NCBI RefSeq assembly: GCF_036370855.1
Contig: NC_088106.1
Coordinates: forward strand, 31,324,501 to 31,388,500
Length of the DNA: 64,000 nucleotides
Direction of reading: 5' to 3'
From: Dromaius novaehollandiae
Lineage: Eukaryota > Chordata > Aves > Casuariiformes > Dromaiidae
Position numbers and translations under genes: made by a program. Below the pieces are notes generated by a model. The model ran no database searches. It saw nothing but the letters and a program-made list of their open reading frames with translations, and was not told the DNA's origin. Shown here piece after piece: positions 34,281 through 63,005 of this stretch; the first letter of the stretch is position 1, and the number at the start of each line of letters is the position of its first letter.

Positions 34281-37200
34281 TAATCTCACCTAGCATCAGC
34301 TGCGATCCACCTGCAGCAGACAGACAACACCAAGCCAGGGTGATGGGGAGGAGGAGACAGACTGCACATTTACTGAATTGTGAGTGACACAAAACGGGGG
34401 GGAGCAGTTCAGGGCAGGGCTGCCAGGCTAGAGGACCGAGTGACAGAACGTCCTGAAATTCAGCAAGGCTAAAGGCCAAGTCTTGCATCTGGGACTAAAT
34501 AACTCCTCGCAAGAGTGTACGCTGGGACCTAAGCGTTTGGGTAGCAGGCCCGTAGAAAGAGGCAGAGTCCTGAAAAGCAAGCTGTGCATGTCAAAAGGTG
34601 ATACCTTAGACTGGCACGTATGCTATGAAAACTAGAACTGGCTAACTGCTAGCAGAGACAAGGATAGAAATGTTGGAGAAGTGTGTACTTCTGAGAGCAC
34701 AGCACACTGGGGAGTGCAGTGTTTTCTGCCTAGAGTGAAATAACCTGTAGTTGTACCCAATATTTCTTTTTAGCTAGCTGATGGGAATTTACTCTCTCAA
34801 GATCAGCCAGACTTCATCTGAATTACATCCGTAAATCAGCTGTCAGTTGCAGTAGCACCAAAGGGTGGGCCGTGCTGTAAAGTTCAAGCTGTGACATGTA
34901 CCCAGTGCTACTGGAGACTGAAGGAACTATAAGGAGCCAGCCTCACCCAAAGCAAGCAGGGTGGAGGCACTTCTTTTGTGCAGTCCTTTGCAGGGCTACA
35001 GTAGTGAGTCTTCTCCCCTGCTTGTTTTTTGATCTGGTGTAATAGGAACAGCAGCATTAGCATATAATGCAAGGAAACAAGAGAAACAGCTAGAAAAAAT
35101 GATCAACATAGTGGAAGGAAACACCCTGAATGTGGTAGTACATGACTGCTCCGTATTTATGTGGCTAATCCGCAGACTATTTGAACACCTACACTGTATT
35201 TATCCTCCCATCACCTCTGCTTAGCAGTGTAATACTGTTACAACTCCCATTACAGAGGCAGCAAGCAGAGTCCTCCCTTATTTTTAGGTAGCTGAGCAGT
35301 GGATGATCCTTTAGTTTGAGCAGCTTAAGCACTTAACCTTCATCTTGATATTTCCTATCTTGAAGATGTGTGCGCTGTCTACACTGGCTTGAGGTGTGGT
35401 GCCCGAAACAGGAACCTCTGGTGCCAGTGGACCAAAACCCAAGAACAACAGAAGGCAGCAAACTTTCTTTCTCAGGTGGAGAAAGTAAAGCTCAGAGGTA
35501 CATGCGTTTAAGATGCAGGAGCATGGATTATAAGCCAGAGGCTTCACTACTGCTGGCAAAACTGCTCACCTCTCACCCTGGCAAGCTTTCAATGGTATAT
35601 CAGTTCCTCGACAAAATCCCACATTATAGTTTTGAAGGTCAAGATTTTTCCTTTGTCAGAACTTTGCAGGATTATGGTTCCGTCTTTGCTACCATCACTA
35701 GTGATTACCTTAAAAGCACTAGAAGGGAACAGAATACAAGCGGTCCATAATCATCAGTTTCTTGCTACCAGAACACAAACCAAGGCAGAGAGGAACCCAT
35801 GCTCTTGAGACCACCTTGCTTAATATACTCATTTCATTTTTAAAAGCTGTATTTCCTGTTTTCCCTGCTTCCCCCAAGATTAGCCAGCTATCTTCCACTC
35901 AGCACAACAGAGGACTTCACTGCACTGAAGTAGGTTTTTGCATCAGTTTCTACTGAGCAGGTAACACTGGAGCTGTTGTGAATGCTGCGTTAGGAATAGT
36001 TCCCTTTCTCTCCCCCAGTTAGAATAGTGTTCATGACTTTGATTACACTGGATAATTCACATCTCTTTCATAGTGGCCCCATCTGATCAGCTTCACCTCT
36101 GCTCAAGTGTCAACAGTGTGCACTCCCTGTTGTACTCCTGCCTCCCAGGCGAGAGGGTAACACTGCAGCTCCACTGCAAAGGTTTAGGCAGCCTGACAGT
36201 TGAGGGAGTGTTAAATTAATTGAGCATTGGAGCTTTCGTTTTATAAAGCAGACTCTCAGCCACCTCCACAAGACACAACACCCGTGTGCTCTGCATGCCC
36301 ACCTTCTGGACTGGGCTTCTGGCTTGTCCTCAAAGCACTGCATTAATCTGATCCTTCTCCATTTTAGCTCCAGATGAGTAAGAGAGGTGCTATGGCCACT
36401 ATTCTGGCAACAGTATGTTGGGCAAAGGTGAGTGCAAGCACATGTCATTTAAAAAAACAGATTCCAAAAAAGTACATTCAGAAGTACATTGGTCGATCTC
36501 TGCCCCCACCGTTTGTTTGCTTCCAAGGAAAAGCAGCTGACAAACTACTGCACAGCTCGATCAAAGAACTAACCGTCAGCTTCATTTTTTTTAGTCTGTG
36601 GCTAGGCAGAAATGCAGCATACGCAAGATTTTAAACACATACCTGAGACGGAAGCTCCTAGATGCCTCCGCAGTACTGGAGATGAAGGCAGAGGTAGCCA
36701 GTTGTCAGCGGTCAAGATGGAACTTAAATCTAAATACTGCAGATCTTTAGAAAGGACTCCAGCAAAAACCACGCTGTGAAACAAAGCTGCACTTTGGGAA
36801 ACAGCACAAGCCTAGCTTAACCCCAGTGCATTTTGGCATAAAGGATTCACGTAGCACACCTTTCACTGTATCGCCTCCTCGCATGAAGAGACCACTGCAG
36901 CGCAGAGGCTTGTGCTCCCCAGCCTCTCCCTACCTCCTGGCAGGGAGAGTTCCTTCAAGCAATCAAAAAACTGCTGCCTCGCCTCATTCCTTCCACTTTG
37001 GGGTAGCCTCAGCAGCATCCCCGATAGCAGAGAGCTATTTTTCCCACGAGACAACACCTAGCTGCCTGCAGTTTTAGCGGACCAAGAGAACTGCCAGACC
37101 TTGTACAAGAGAACGCTATCACGCAGCCGCTCCAGCGACCCAGCACCAGAGTCAGGGAGGTACCTTCAACCCCCACAGCCACGTTAGACTAATATTTAAA

Positions 37201-37369
37201 CAGTTCTCTCGCTGGTCACTCTTCAGGGAGGTGTAGTTTTAACCCCCTCCATGGGCACTAGCTGGCACAGATGGCAGGAAGACACAGCAAAAGGCCAAGC
37301 CAAATGCAAAGACACTGCAGCTCGAGCAAACATTATTTCCCTAGTAATAATGAGTTACGCAAACCTCAT
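34281..37369. other. Intergenic gap between convergent FARP2 and STK25
   Basis: No exon of either gene and no other recognisable gene. The longest open frame (126 codons, 35370-35750, +) has no splice context, family match or codon bias. Both neighbours end here. Confidence 0.6.
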
Positions 37370-37382
37370 TTGATTTGTTAAC

Positions 37383-37388
37383 TTTATT
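37383..37388 (-). terminator. STK25: Candidate STK25 polyadenylation signal AATAAA
   Basis: TTTATT on + is AATAAA on the STK25 strand, about 2.2 kb after the stop. It faces the FARP2 signal at 34252 with about 3.1 kb between them. Confidence 0.5.
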
Positions 37389-37963
37389 GAAAGTGGCAGT
37401 TCCCTTTCAATGTTTTTAAAAACTAAAACCATCGTTGCTTTGAATACTGAAGGAAGGTTCGTGGGGATTGTTTCCTTTAAAAACTTTACTTGTTACACTG
37501 CAGTGCACGTGAATAATAATAATACAAGGTACCTTATTGACACAATTTGCTACCGTCATGAACAACAACTTTAAAAAGCAGCAGGAACCTTTCAGCTGCC
37601 TTTCTGCTAGACTGCAGCCTCTGCCTCCCACCTCTGTAAGTGTCCCATCTATATGCTGACTCCTTCTCCTGAGCAGGGCGGGGGGGGGGGAGGGAAGAAA
37701 AGAGAGGTTGTTCTGTTTTTCCATAAATACAGGCGCTGATAGCTCTCACGCTACCCAGAGAAACACCACAACTGCTCTCTAGCTAGGCGAAACCTGTTCT
37801 CTACCAGACAAGTCCAGCGTGTTTGCTGAGCCTATATTTATACATCGCAGAGGAAGGGTAAAGGGGAGGCATAAGCTAAAGTGACCGTAGTAGACTGGGA
37901 TGGTGGAACGAATGCTCCCTTTGAGCCCAGCACTTACAAGCTGCAGGTCTGAATCAAAGTACC

Positions 37964-38020
37964 AAAAAAAAAAAAAACCCACCAAAAAACAAAAAAACAA
38001 AAAAAAAAAAACAAAAAAAC
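37964..38020. repeat. A-rich low-complexity tract
   Basis: Runs of 7 to 13 A broken by C on +. It falls in the predicted STK25 3' UTR, so it would be U-rich in the mRNA. Confidence 0.85.
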
Positions 38021-39622
38021 CCCCCAAACCTTGGTCACGAACAAAGTGGCCTATCTTTTAAAAAATGCTGAACAGCTCTCACTTTTGTTCTCAGTGGCTT
38101 TTGGGTGAGCCACATCATTCACAAACACCCAGACAGAAGGCGCTGGGTGTCTAAAATCTTGCTGACTTAATGGTAATATCTTTACAGTTAGAGAGTTCTC
38201 TGAGCAACTCACTGTCAGAAGTTATGATCCTACGTCTGTTTTTCTAGACCTTTAAAGTATAGATTTAAGATCTGCACATTAACCTGAATTAAAGATTTGC
38301 TTGAGAAACTAGTACTATACAGAAAGCAAAGCTAGTTGGGATGGCTCCACTGGAATACCTTAAGCAGGCAACACATCAGTAGATGCTTTAATCTCTCTGC
38401 TAGCAAGCAACAACACACCTTGGCAACTGGAGCAACGCCCTGGCTTCAGGGAGTTCAGCTCCCAAACCAAGAGAAGAGCCAGTATGGGAAAGCTGAGAGG
38501 AAGGGGATGGGCACCTAGTGTGGTTTCGCTACCCAAACCGTGACACATGGACACCACTGCTGTTTGCCATCTAATTTTTAATCTTCCTGTAGAAGACAGG
38601 GGTTTTTTTGCCTCAAAAAACTTCTATGAAATGTAGAACTGCCTTTTGAAGAACTGAAGCCCTGTCAGTGCCTTTGGTTGTGTTATTCCCCCTTCCCCTC
38701 CCCTTTTTTAAACCCTTCAGCGACATCTGACCAAACAGTGGGATGGCTGCTCAGCTTAGAGACCAGGGCTGCCAGAAGCCACAGATCTGGCCACTTCGGA
38801 TGCAGAAAGCAACAAGGAAAGGAACCCTATCCGCTCCTCAGCCCTTCCAAACCAGAACACGACCACTTTGCCTTGCCCGGCCGTCCTGACTCAAGGCAAA
38901 TGTTGCTGTAGCCTGAATTAGATGAACCAAGGCCTAATAGAAAATGATGTCCCAAAGCCAAAAAGGAAGCACAGTCAGCAAACCCATCCTCCTGTGAAAT
39001 GACAAGCTAGGAGAGACCAGCAGCAAGCTACACGTTTTAGCTTCACTGCTGCTGTAGTTGAAAGCTTTTCTTTACTAGTGTGTGAAGGCGTTGAAACAAT
39101 CCTCTCGAACAATTAGAGTGCTGCTCTAACTTTCCCAGAGGCTGTAGTGCGTGGAGAGCTTGCAGACATACCTCACTTGCACATTACTGCTCACAAACAC
39201 TTCTTTGGAAAGGGCAGACGGCTAAACCCATCAGACTTGCCTTTGAAACATATCTGAATAGAAGAGACTCTTCCTCTTTTCCAGCAGCCAGGCATTTACC
39301 TATAATAAGCTGTGAATCAAACCAAGCCAAAATGGATACATCCATAGGGAAACAATTAAAAACTGCATTGAGTACATTGTAAAAACAATTAGACCGCCCA
39401 TCTTGGGCTCTGCAAAAGGTCTAAATTGTACTTGCATTGCAAACCCCACCCTGGGTTATCATGGAAACACGTGTATATGAAGGCTCTGAAATGTCCTGGA
39501 GTCCGTAACACAATGTTACATCCAACAGCAGATGGTGGTCTGGGTTCTTATGTAGTTCTTATGAAGCCAGAAAAAAAAAAAATCCTTCTCCCCCCTCAAA
39601 ACAGCAGCAGGGAATGTATGTG

Positions 39623-56962
<17,340 letters not shown>

Positions 56963-56989
56963 GCCTACAGGATGGTCAGACATCCGCTT

Positions 56990-57394
56990 CTGCAAAACCA
57001 CGGAGGTTGGGTTACTGTAGCACAGCGGGAAGGTGATGCTTTCTCATCCACTGGTCAGCTGTGACAAGTAAGAACACAACAGCTCGAACTCGAGGTTCCC
57101 GGAGTCTGGCTCATTCCCCCAAAACTACCTTCATCTTTTTCTCCTCAGTCTGCAGTTTTCCTTGCACCCCATCAACCCGCTTAAGTGTGCCAGCCCCTCC
57201 TTGCAGGAGCCAAGCCCACCTCACTATTTTTCTCCAGACGTGCCCTCCAGACAGATCAAGGAACCTTGCATTAACGACGGATGCTGACACAGCTGGAAGC
57301 ACCCTCTTCTCTACCATTACCTCCTCATCCCCCCGTCCCGGGCACTGCCTCCCAGTCCAGTGCTCCCCAGTATGGTCCCCTCAGCCCACTCCAG
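56990..57394 (-). other. STK25: Presumed STK25 first-intron sequence next to the minisatellite
   Basis: Unique sequence between the start-exon acceptor (complement of 56990-56991) and the minisatellite. No exon recognised. Confidence 0.5.
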
Positions 57395-58805
57395 GACCCC
57401 CACCCCAGCGTCCCCAACATGGCACTCCTATCCCAGTGTCCCCCAGCATGGCACCCCCACCCAATACAGGCCCTCCAGGACCCCCACCCCAGTGTCCCCA
57501 GCATGGCACCCCCCACCCGACACAGGTCCTCCAAGACCCCCACCCCAGTGTCCCCCAGCATGACACCCCCCACCCGACACAGGTCCTCCAGGACCCCCAC
57601 CCCAGTGCCCCCAGCACAGCATGCCCAGCCCAACACAGTCCCCCCCAGGACCCCCATCTCAGAGCACCCAGCATGGCACCCCCTATGCAACACACATCCT
57701 CCGGGACCCCCACCCCAGCGTCCTCAGCATGGCACCCCCAAGCCCACACAGGCCCTCCGGGACCCCCACCCCACGGCCCCCAGCATGGCACCCCCCACCC
57801 AACACAGCCCCCTCCGGGACCCCCACCCCAGTGCCCCCAGCACGGCACCCCCCACCCAACACAGCCCCCTCCAGGGCCCCCACCCCAGTGCCCCCAGCAC
57901 GGCACCCCCCACCCAACACAGCCCCCTCCGGGACCCCCACCCCAGTGCCCCCAGCACGGCACCCCCCACCCAACACAGCCCCCTCCGGGACCCCCACCCC
58001 ACGGCCCCCAGCACGGCACCCCCCACCCAACACAGCCCCCTCCAGGGCCCCCACCCCAGTGCCCCCAGCACGGCACCCCCCACCCAACACAGCCCCCTCA
58101 AGGACCCCCAGCCCAGTGCCCCCAGCATGGCATCCCCCAGCATGGCACCCCCCACCCAACACAGCCCCCTCAAGGACCCCCACCCCAGTGCCCCCAGCAC
58201 GGCACCCCCCACCCAACACAGCCCCCTCCGGGACCCCCACCCCAGTGCCCCCAGCACGGCACCCCCCACCCAACACAGCCCCCTCAAGGACCCCCAGCCC
58301 AGTGCCCCCAGCATGGCATCCCCCAGCATGGCACCCCCCACCCAACACAGCCCCCTCAAGGACCCCTACCCCAGTGCCCCCAGCATGGCATCCCCCAGCA
58401 TGGCACCCCCCACCCAACACAGCCCCCTCAAGGACCCCCACCCCAGTGCCCCCAGCACGGCACCCCCCACCCAACACAGCCCCCTCCGGGACCCCCACCC
58501 CAGTGCCCCCAGCACGGCACCCCCCACCCAACACAGCCCCCTCAAGGACCCCCAGCCCAGTGCCCCCAGCATGGCATCCCCCAGCATGGCACCCCCCACC
58601 CAACACAGCCCCCTCAAGGACCCCTACCCCAGTGCCCCCAGCATGGCACCCCCCACCCAACACAGCCCCCTCCGGGACCCCCACCCCACGGCCCCCAGCA
58701 TGGCACCCCCCACCCAACACAGCCCCCTCCGGGACCCCCACCCCACGGCCCCCAGCACGGCACCCCCCACCCAGACCAGCCCCCCCGGGGACCCCCACCC
58801 CAGCG
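57395..58805. repeat. C-rich minisatellite, 57-bp and 72-bp units
   Basis: Tandem array whose marker AACACAG recurs at 57801, 57858, 57915, 57972, 58029, 58086, 58158, 58215, 58272, 58344, 58416, 58473, 58530, 58602, 58659 and 58716. Spacings are 57 bp or 72 bp; the longer unit carries a 15-bp duplication of the CAGCATGGCATCCCC type. Units before 57776 are older and more diverged. Both lengths are multiples of three, so no frame is interrupted and long Pro/His/Gln-rich or Gly/Cys-rich ORFs appear on both strands; these are not genes. The array probably lies in the first intron of STK25. The minus strand is rich in runs of four to six G. Confidence 0.95.
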
Positions 58806-58900
58806 TCCCCTCACAGGCCCCCGCCGCACCTACTCGGGCAGCCCACCGCCCCTACGGCCTACGGCCCCCGCGCGGCGCACGCCCCCGCCGCCGCGGCGCC

Positions 58901-59043
58901 ATGCCGGGCCTCGCGCGCGCCGCCGCCGCGGGGCTGCCCTGGGACACCGAGCTCGGCAGCGGCTGCAGCGGGAGCACCGGGCGAAGGGAGGGGAGGGCAG
59001 GGGAGGGGAGGGCCGGGCGCAGGAGCACCGCGCAGCGGGGGAG
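58901..59043 (+). other. Possible divergent first exon with short ORF
   Basis: Within the CpG island on +, an ATG in a fair context (GCGCCATGC) opens a frame beginning MPGLARAAAAGLPWDTELGS, and a strong donor-like GAG|GTGAGG follows at 59043/59044. Without splicing the frame stops at 59045-59047. It may be the first exon of a transcript leaving the promoter away from STK25, coding or not. No downstream partner exon was found in the window. Confidence 0.25.
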
Positions 59044-59072
59044 GTGAGGGCGGGGAGGCGGCCGCGCCGCGC

Positions 59073-59277
59073 TGCCTCCTGGGAGGCGTAGTTCCCGCGC
59101 GGCGGCCCGCAGGCGGCGAGGCGCCCCCCGCGGACTACAAGGCCCGGCAGGCAACGGGCGGGGGCGCGGCGGGAGGAGGAGGGCGAGGGCGTGCGCGCGA
59201 GGGCTTCTGGGAGGGAGAGTCCTGCGGCGCGGCGGGCGCAGGCACGAGGGCGGGCGGGGACTACCGCTCCCAGCAGC
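59073..59277. promoter_or_regulatory. Four ZNF143/THAP11-like ACTACA motifs
   Basis: The known promoter motif is close to ACTACAATTCCCAGCATGC. Matches, read in motif orientation, are: AACTACGCCTCCCAGGAGGC (59074-59093, minus), GACTACAAGGCCCGGCAGGC (59133-59152, plus), GGACTCTCCCTCCCAGAAGC (59203-59222, minus; ACTACA core degenerate) and GGACTACCGCTCCCAGCAGC (59258-59277, plus). Orientation alternates. Binding is inferred from motif resemblance only. Confidence 0.6.
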
Positions 59278-60078
59278 CCCCGCGGCGAGGCGGGCGGGGT
59301 TTCCGGCGCCCCCGGTGGGTGGCGGGGGCTGCGGAGTCTCGCTGCTAGGGGCGGGCTGCGTGGGGAGGGGGCCGCGGCCTGCGTGGAGGCCTGAGGGGCT
59401 GCGGGGCGCCTGCTCCCCCCGGCTCCCTTGCTTTTGCTGCGGGGGGGCAGGCCCTGTCTGAGGGTGCTGGCAAAGAGCAAATTCGGGTGGTAGCTGCGTC
59501 CCGGCAGAAGGGGGGGGGGGGGCAAGAGAGCGCTTGGACCAGCAGCGCTTGCCTTACCGCTTTTTTCACGTTTAGTTTCAGTGGCCGATGAACCTGGCGA
59601 GTGAAGAAACCCACCTCTGTTAAAGGTTCAGCCTTGTCGTCCTCGGAGGTGCCGAGAGCTCGTCCTCAGCACCGCTTTCCCGACAGACCCGCGCAGAGCA
59701 CGGTTTAAATTCACCCACTTTCCAAGAAACCCGAGGGAAGAAGGGATGTTTCCTAAGGAGGCAAAGCAGCACGTCAGGCCACGGTCAGCTTTCTGTTGCC
59801 AGGCACCTTTAAAACCGACCTTGAAGTTTTTTCCCGCTTGGCAAAACAGGGACAAATTTCTACCTGTGTCATGGCGGCCCGCGCCCAAAGCTTTTTTCAG
59901 AAGTTATTTGCGCTGTTTTGTGAGGCACCATGGCAAGGAATATGCAGGGGAATCAAAGCTTTCTTTGATCTGAAATACCTGAAGTGAGGAAGAAAATCAG
60001 TCAGGGAAAGGAAGGAAAATATGGCTCTGTTCCCGTTCTGCTGTGCCAAGGGCAAAGGGGTGAAACATTCCCTTTCTG

Positions 60079-60149
60079 CACGTGTTTTTGCACGTGCACA
60101 CACCACCCACGTGGTAGGCTAAGGTACGAGTCCCCAGGTGTGTGACTCA
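60079..60149. promoter_or_regulatory. Cluster of three CACGTG E-boxes and one AP-1 site
   Basis: CACGTG at 60079-60084, 60091-60096 and 60108-60113, then TGACTCA at 60143-60149. About 0.7 kb from the edge of the CpG island. CACGTG is bound by bHLH-zip factors such as USF, MYC/MAX and MITF/TFEB; binding here is inferred. Confidence 0.35.
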
Positions 60150-62984
60150 GGTGGTGCTTCACCCCAGTGGCCTGGTTCTTCATCTTATGGGGACTCATGA
60201 ATTAAACTATCCATGTAGTTTCACTCTAGGCAAGGTGGCAGATGCCTCACAAAGATGTTTATGGTGTTAAAGAAGTCCAGCAAGTCTGAACAGAGCCAAA
60301 AAGCTGTCTCACTAACATCAGCCGTAGACCTTAGGCTGGCCCAGCGTTGGGTAGTACAGGAGCATGATAACTGACGCTGAGCTGCTCGTGATTGCAGGGA
60401 GGAGCAGCAAGTAGCTTGATTTGTAGGCTTGATTTAGGGTAAGTCTTTAATAAGGGTGATGAGCACTTGAGTGCCTGTCTTAAAAGAAACTGCAAAAGCT
60501 GGCCAGCAGTTTTCGAGCAGGACCACAAGCATGTTCAAGTGCAGGCTGGTCTGGTCTGGTGTGACTGGACTTCCCCTTTGGGACCGGTGGGGTCTCTGCC
60601 TCTTAGCAACAGGGTACTTGGAGGAGCAGGAAAATTGGAGTAAGAACCATGTTCCAGCTGCCATCTGGAAAAAGCCATTTTACAGGTCAATAGCTAATCA
60701 ATCTGGTTTTGGCAAGGTAGGTAGGGATAGACATCACTGCTTCATTGTGAGACGGTTATTTCTGGAACTTTCTTGTGTGAGGACAGGCCTGTTAATGTAC
60801 TCAGAACCCTACAATAGCAAAGTGCTGTCTGGGGAAGCAGGCTTCCTTAACTTCTCTGCGGCCATCAATGGCATATTTGTGTCCATCTCCGCCTCCGTTT
60901 GGTTTTAAGCAATGTATCAGCTGGAGCAGAAGTACAATAAAAATTTCCTCTTCCATTAATTTCCTGCTTTTTGCTCAATGCTGTATTCCCGGGAACCTAG
61001 CTCATTTATTTTTTAACATTTGCAATGGTGATTACAGAACACTCATTCTATAAGTTATATATTCAGTTGTTGCTTTAGCACCCAAAAAGCTATTGCTGCT
61101 TATTATGCTAGGAACTGTACTTCCAGAGGGGAAAAAAAACAAAACAATCCCTGCCTCCAAGAGGTGTAAGTTAAGCCAGCCAGGAAAGCGTAGGAGAGCA
61201 AATATTTCTGCTGAAGGAAGGCAGGGGAGTTAGTTACATGTTGGAGGAACCAGGCCTACAAAATGTGTATTGCTTTCCATTCACCTGGCCCTAGGAAAGC
61301 AGGACTATCGGAAAGGGATTCTGGGATAAGACTGTGTTTTTTTTCTTCCCCTAGCCCTGTCAGTGCAAAAGTGAGCAGGCAGGTCCTTCTGGCTCCGTCA
61401 CAGGTAGTATGGAAGATCGCCTTGCTCCTGAAGAAGTTAGTCACAAAAGTGACGTTTGCCATCTGTGTGTTATATGGCTGCACTTACTTGGTTGCTGTGG
61501 GAAAGAAGGCTAAAAGCTAAGGACTTTTGTATATGTTGCTGGGTTTTCTTCTCACTACAGAGAGGAGATAACTTCTAAAAAGTACTATTTTTTTAAAGGG
61601 AAAAGCTGATCTTGGTTTTTTTTGTTTTCTTTCTTTTCTGGCACTCTTAAAAGCAGCAGGGTACATATTGGGAATAAAGGGAAACTAGATGAAAAGCTGG
61701 AGAGTTGTTACAGTGAGTGTCTTCTCTTCCAGACACACTTCCTTATTTCAGAATGACACCTGAAGCTTTTCTGTCCAAAGCAGGGTTTCAAAGCACAATG
61801 TTTTGCCCAATTTAGAGCCGTGAGGTTGGCACCTGAACATATGGCTCTTGGTCATAATGCACCTTCATTTCTAATAAATATATGCTTCAGTTTTCCTCCA
61901 TCTGAGGCTGTTGGTACTACTTAAGGGTAGGCAGAGGAAATTAACTGCCCTGTGTAAAGTGCTAATTAAATTGTTTAACATCCTCTCTATAAAAAGAAAT
62001 GTAATTCTCTCGCTAACAGAGAAAGCTCAAATGACGCATTTCAAACTGTTACGCCTCATTATGTTTACTTGAAGTTCATAGGCAGCTGTAAATAGTAGTT
62101 ATAAGAAGCTTTTTGACTGATAGGTGCTTAAATATTCCATTAAGGTAACACAGATTTTCCTTTCCAGTAGGAAGTATCAGGCTGGGTCACAAGGGGTCCT
62201 ACAGCCTCCTCTCCTGATGTTCAGTGTCCTCCACCAGCTGCTTCTGAGAACAAGAAACTCTTCGGTGAGATGTCTCAAAGAGACAGGCACAGTACCCTGC
62301 TTAAAGGTAAAAATGCTGTAGTCGCATTAACACATCTCCGCCTGTTGCTATCTCTGCCTGTTGCATAGCTACTCAGGTTGGGTGGAGAGGGGGTTAAAAA
62401 AAAATAAGTGACAGGACATCTTAAAGAGCGTCAACCTGGAGCTGAATCAACCGACAAAAGCAAAGCATGCCACTGAGGAAACAGCCTCTAGGATCTCTGC
62501 AGCCTTGCCTTGAGTTGGAATTATATTGTGGCCAAAACAAACCACGCCAAAGGGACCTCAGGAACTGATGCTCTACATCTTAACTGCTTCGGCTTATGAA
62601 AGTCTTTCAAGAAAGTGTCTGTTGGTGATTGGTTCAAGCACCAATAGATTTTTTTTTTTAATGCGTTACTCAAAACCCCCAAAGATGACCACTGGGATTT
62701 AACTCGGCCAGTACTTCTTGAGAAAGCTGTTGAAATACAGCTGTGCGAGGTACAGCGCGGGTAGCCCTCAGATACCTGAGCAGAGTGGTACGGCATGGCT
62801 GCTTGTGAGATGTCCTCGGTCCCTGATGAAGTGTGGCTCCTAGTCTGAGATAGACAACAGCACTAACTCAGGGTTTCCCACCCCGTTTCCCCCCTGATGG
62901 AGTTAACACGGATGCGGTGGGACTGGAGAGTCATTCGAGTGCCCTTTGCCAGACAAACTGCAGTCCGGGAGGTTTTTAGGGCTC

Positions 62985-63005
62985 GGGGGGGGGGGGGGGG
63001 GGGGG
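62985..63005. repeat. 21-base G homopolymer
   Basis: Uninterrupted G run on +. Its exact length is uncertain in most sequencing data. Confidence 0.9.

Larger units (their letters stand above)
37370..39622 (-). other. STK25: STK25 3' UTR (predicted extent)
   Basis: Non-coding sequence after the STK25 stop on the minus strand, ending near an AATAAA (complement of 37383-37388). An ATTAAA variant (complement of 38577-38582) could give a shorter form. The stretch contains a T-rich tract on the sense strand (A-rich on + at 37964-38020) and no ORF of note. Extent is inferred. Confidence 0.55.
58806..59420. promoter_or_regulatory. STK25: CpG island, presumed STK25 promoter (possibly bidirectional)
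   Basis: Very dense CpG and G+C, with SP1-like GGGCGGGG (for example 59250-59258 and 59290-59298) and no TATA box seen. It lies upstream of the STK25 start exon on the minus strand, where a non-coding first exon is expected. Four ACTACA/TCCCAG-type motifs occur at 59073-59093 (-), 59133-59152 (+), 59203-59222 (-) and 59258-59277 (+). I could not fix the transcription start or the first-exon donor from sequence alone. Confidence 0.8.

Noticed and set aside
57395-58805. Regular repeats resembling a CRISPR array
   Set aside because: Units are contiguous with no unique spacers, and the context is a vertebrate promoter region.
57061-59091. 676-codon proline-rich ORF and its companions in the other five frames
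   Set aside because: They are produced by a tandem repeat whose unit lengths are multiples of three and which lacks stops in every frame; no domain, splice or start context supports a protein.
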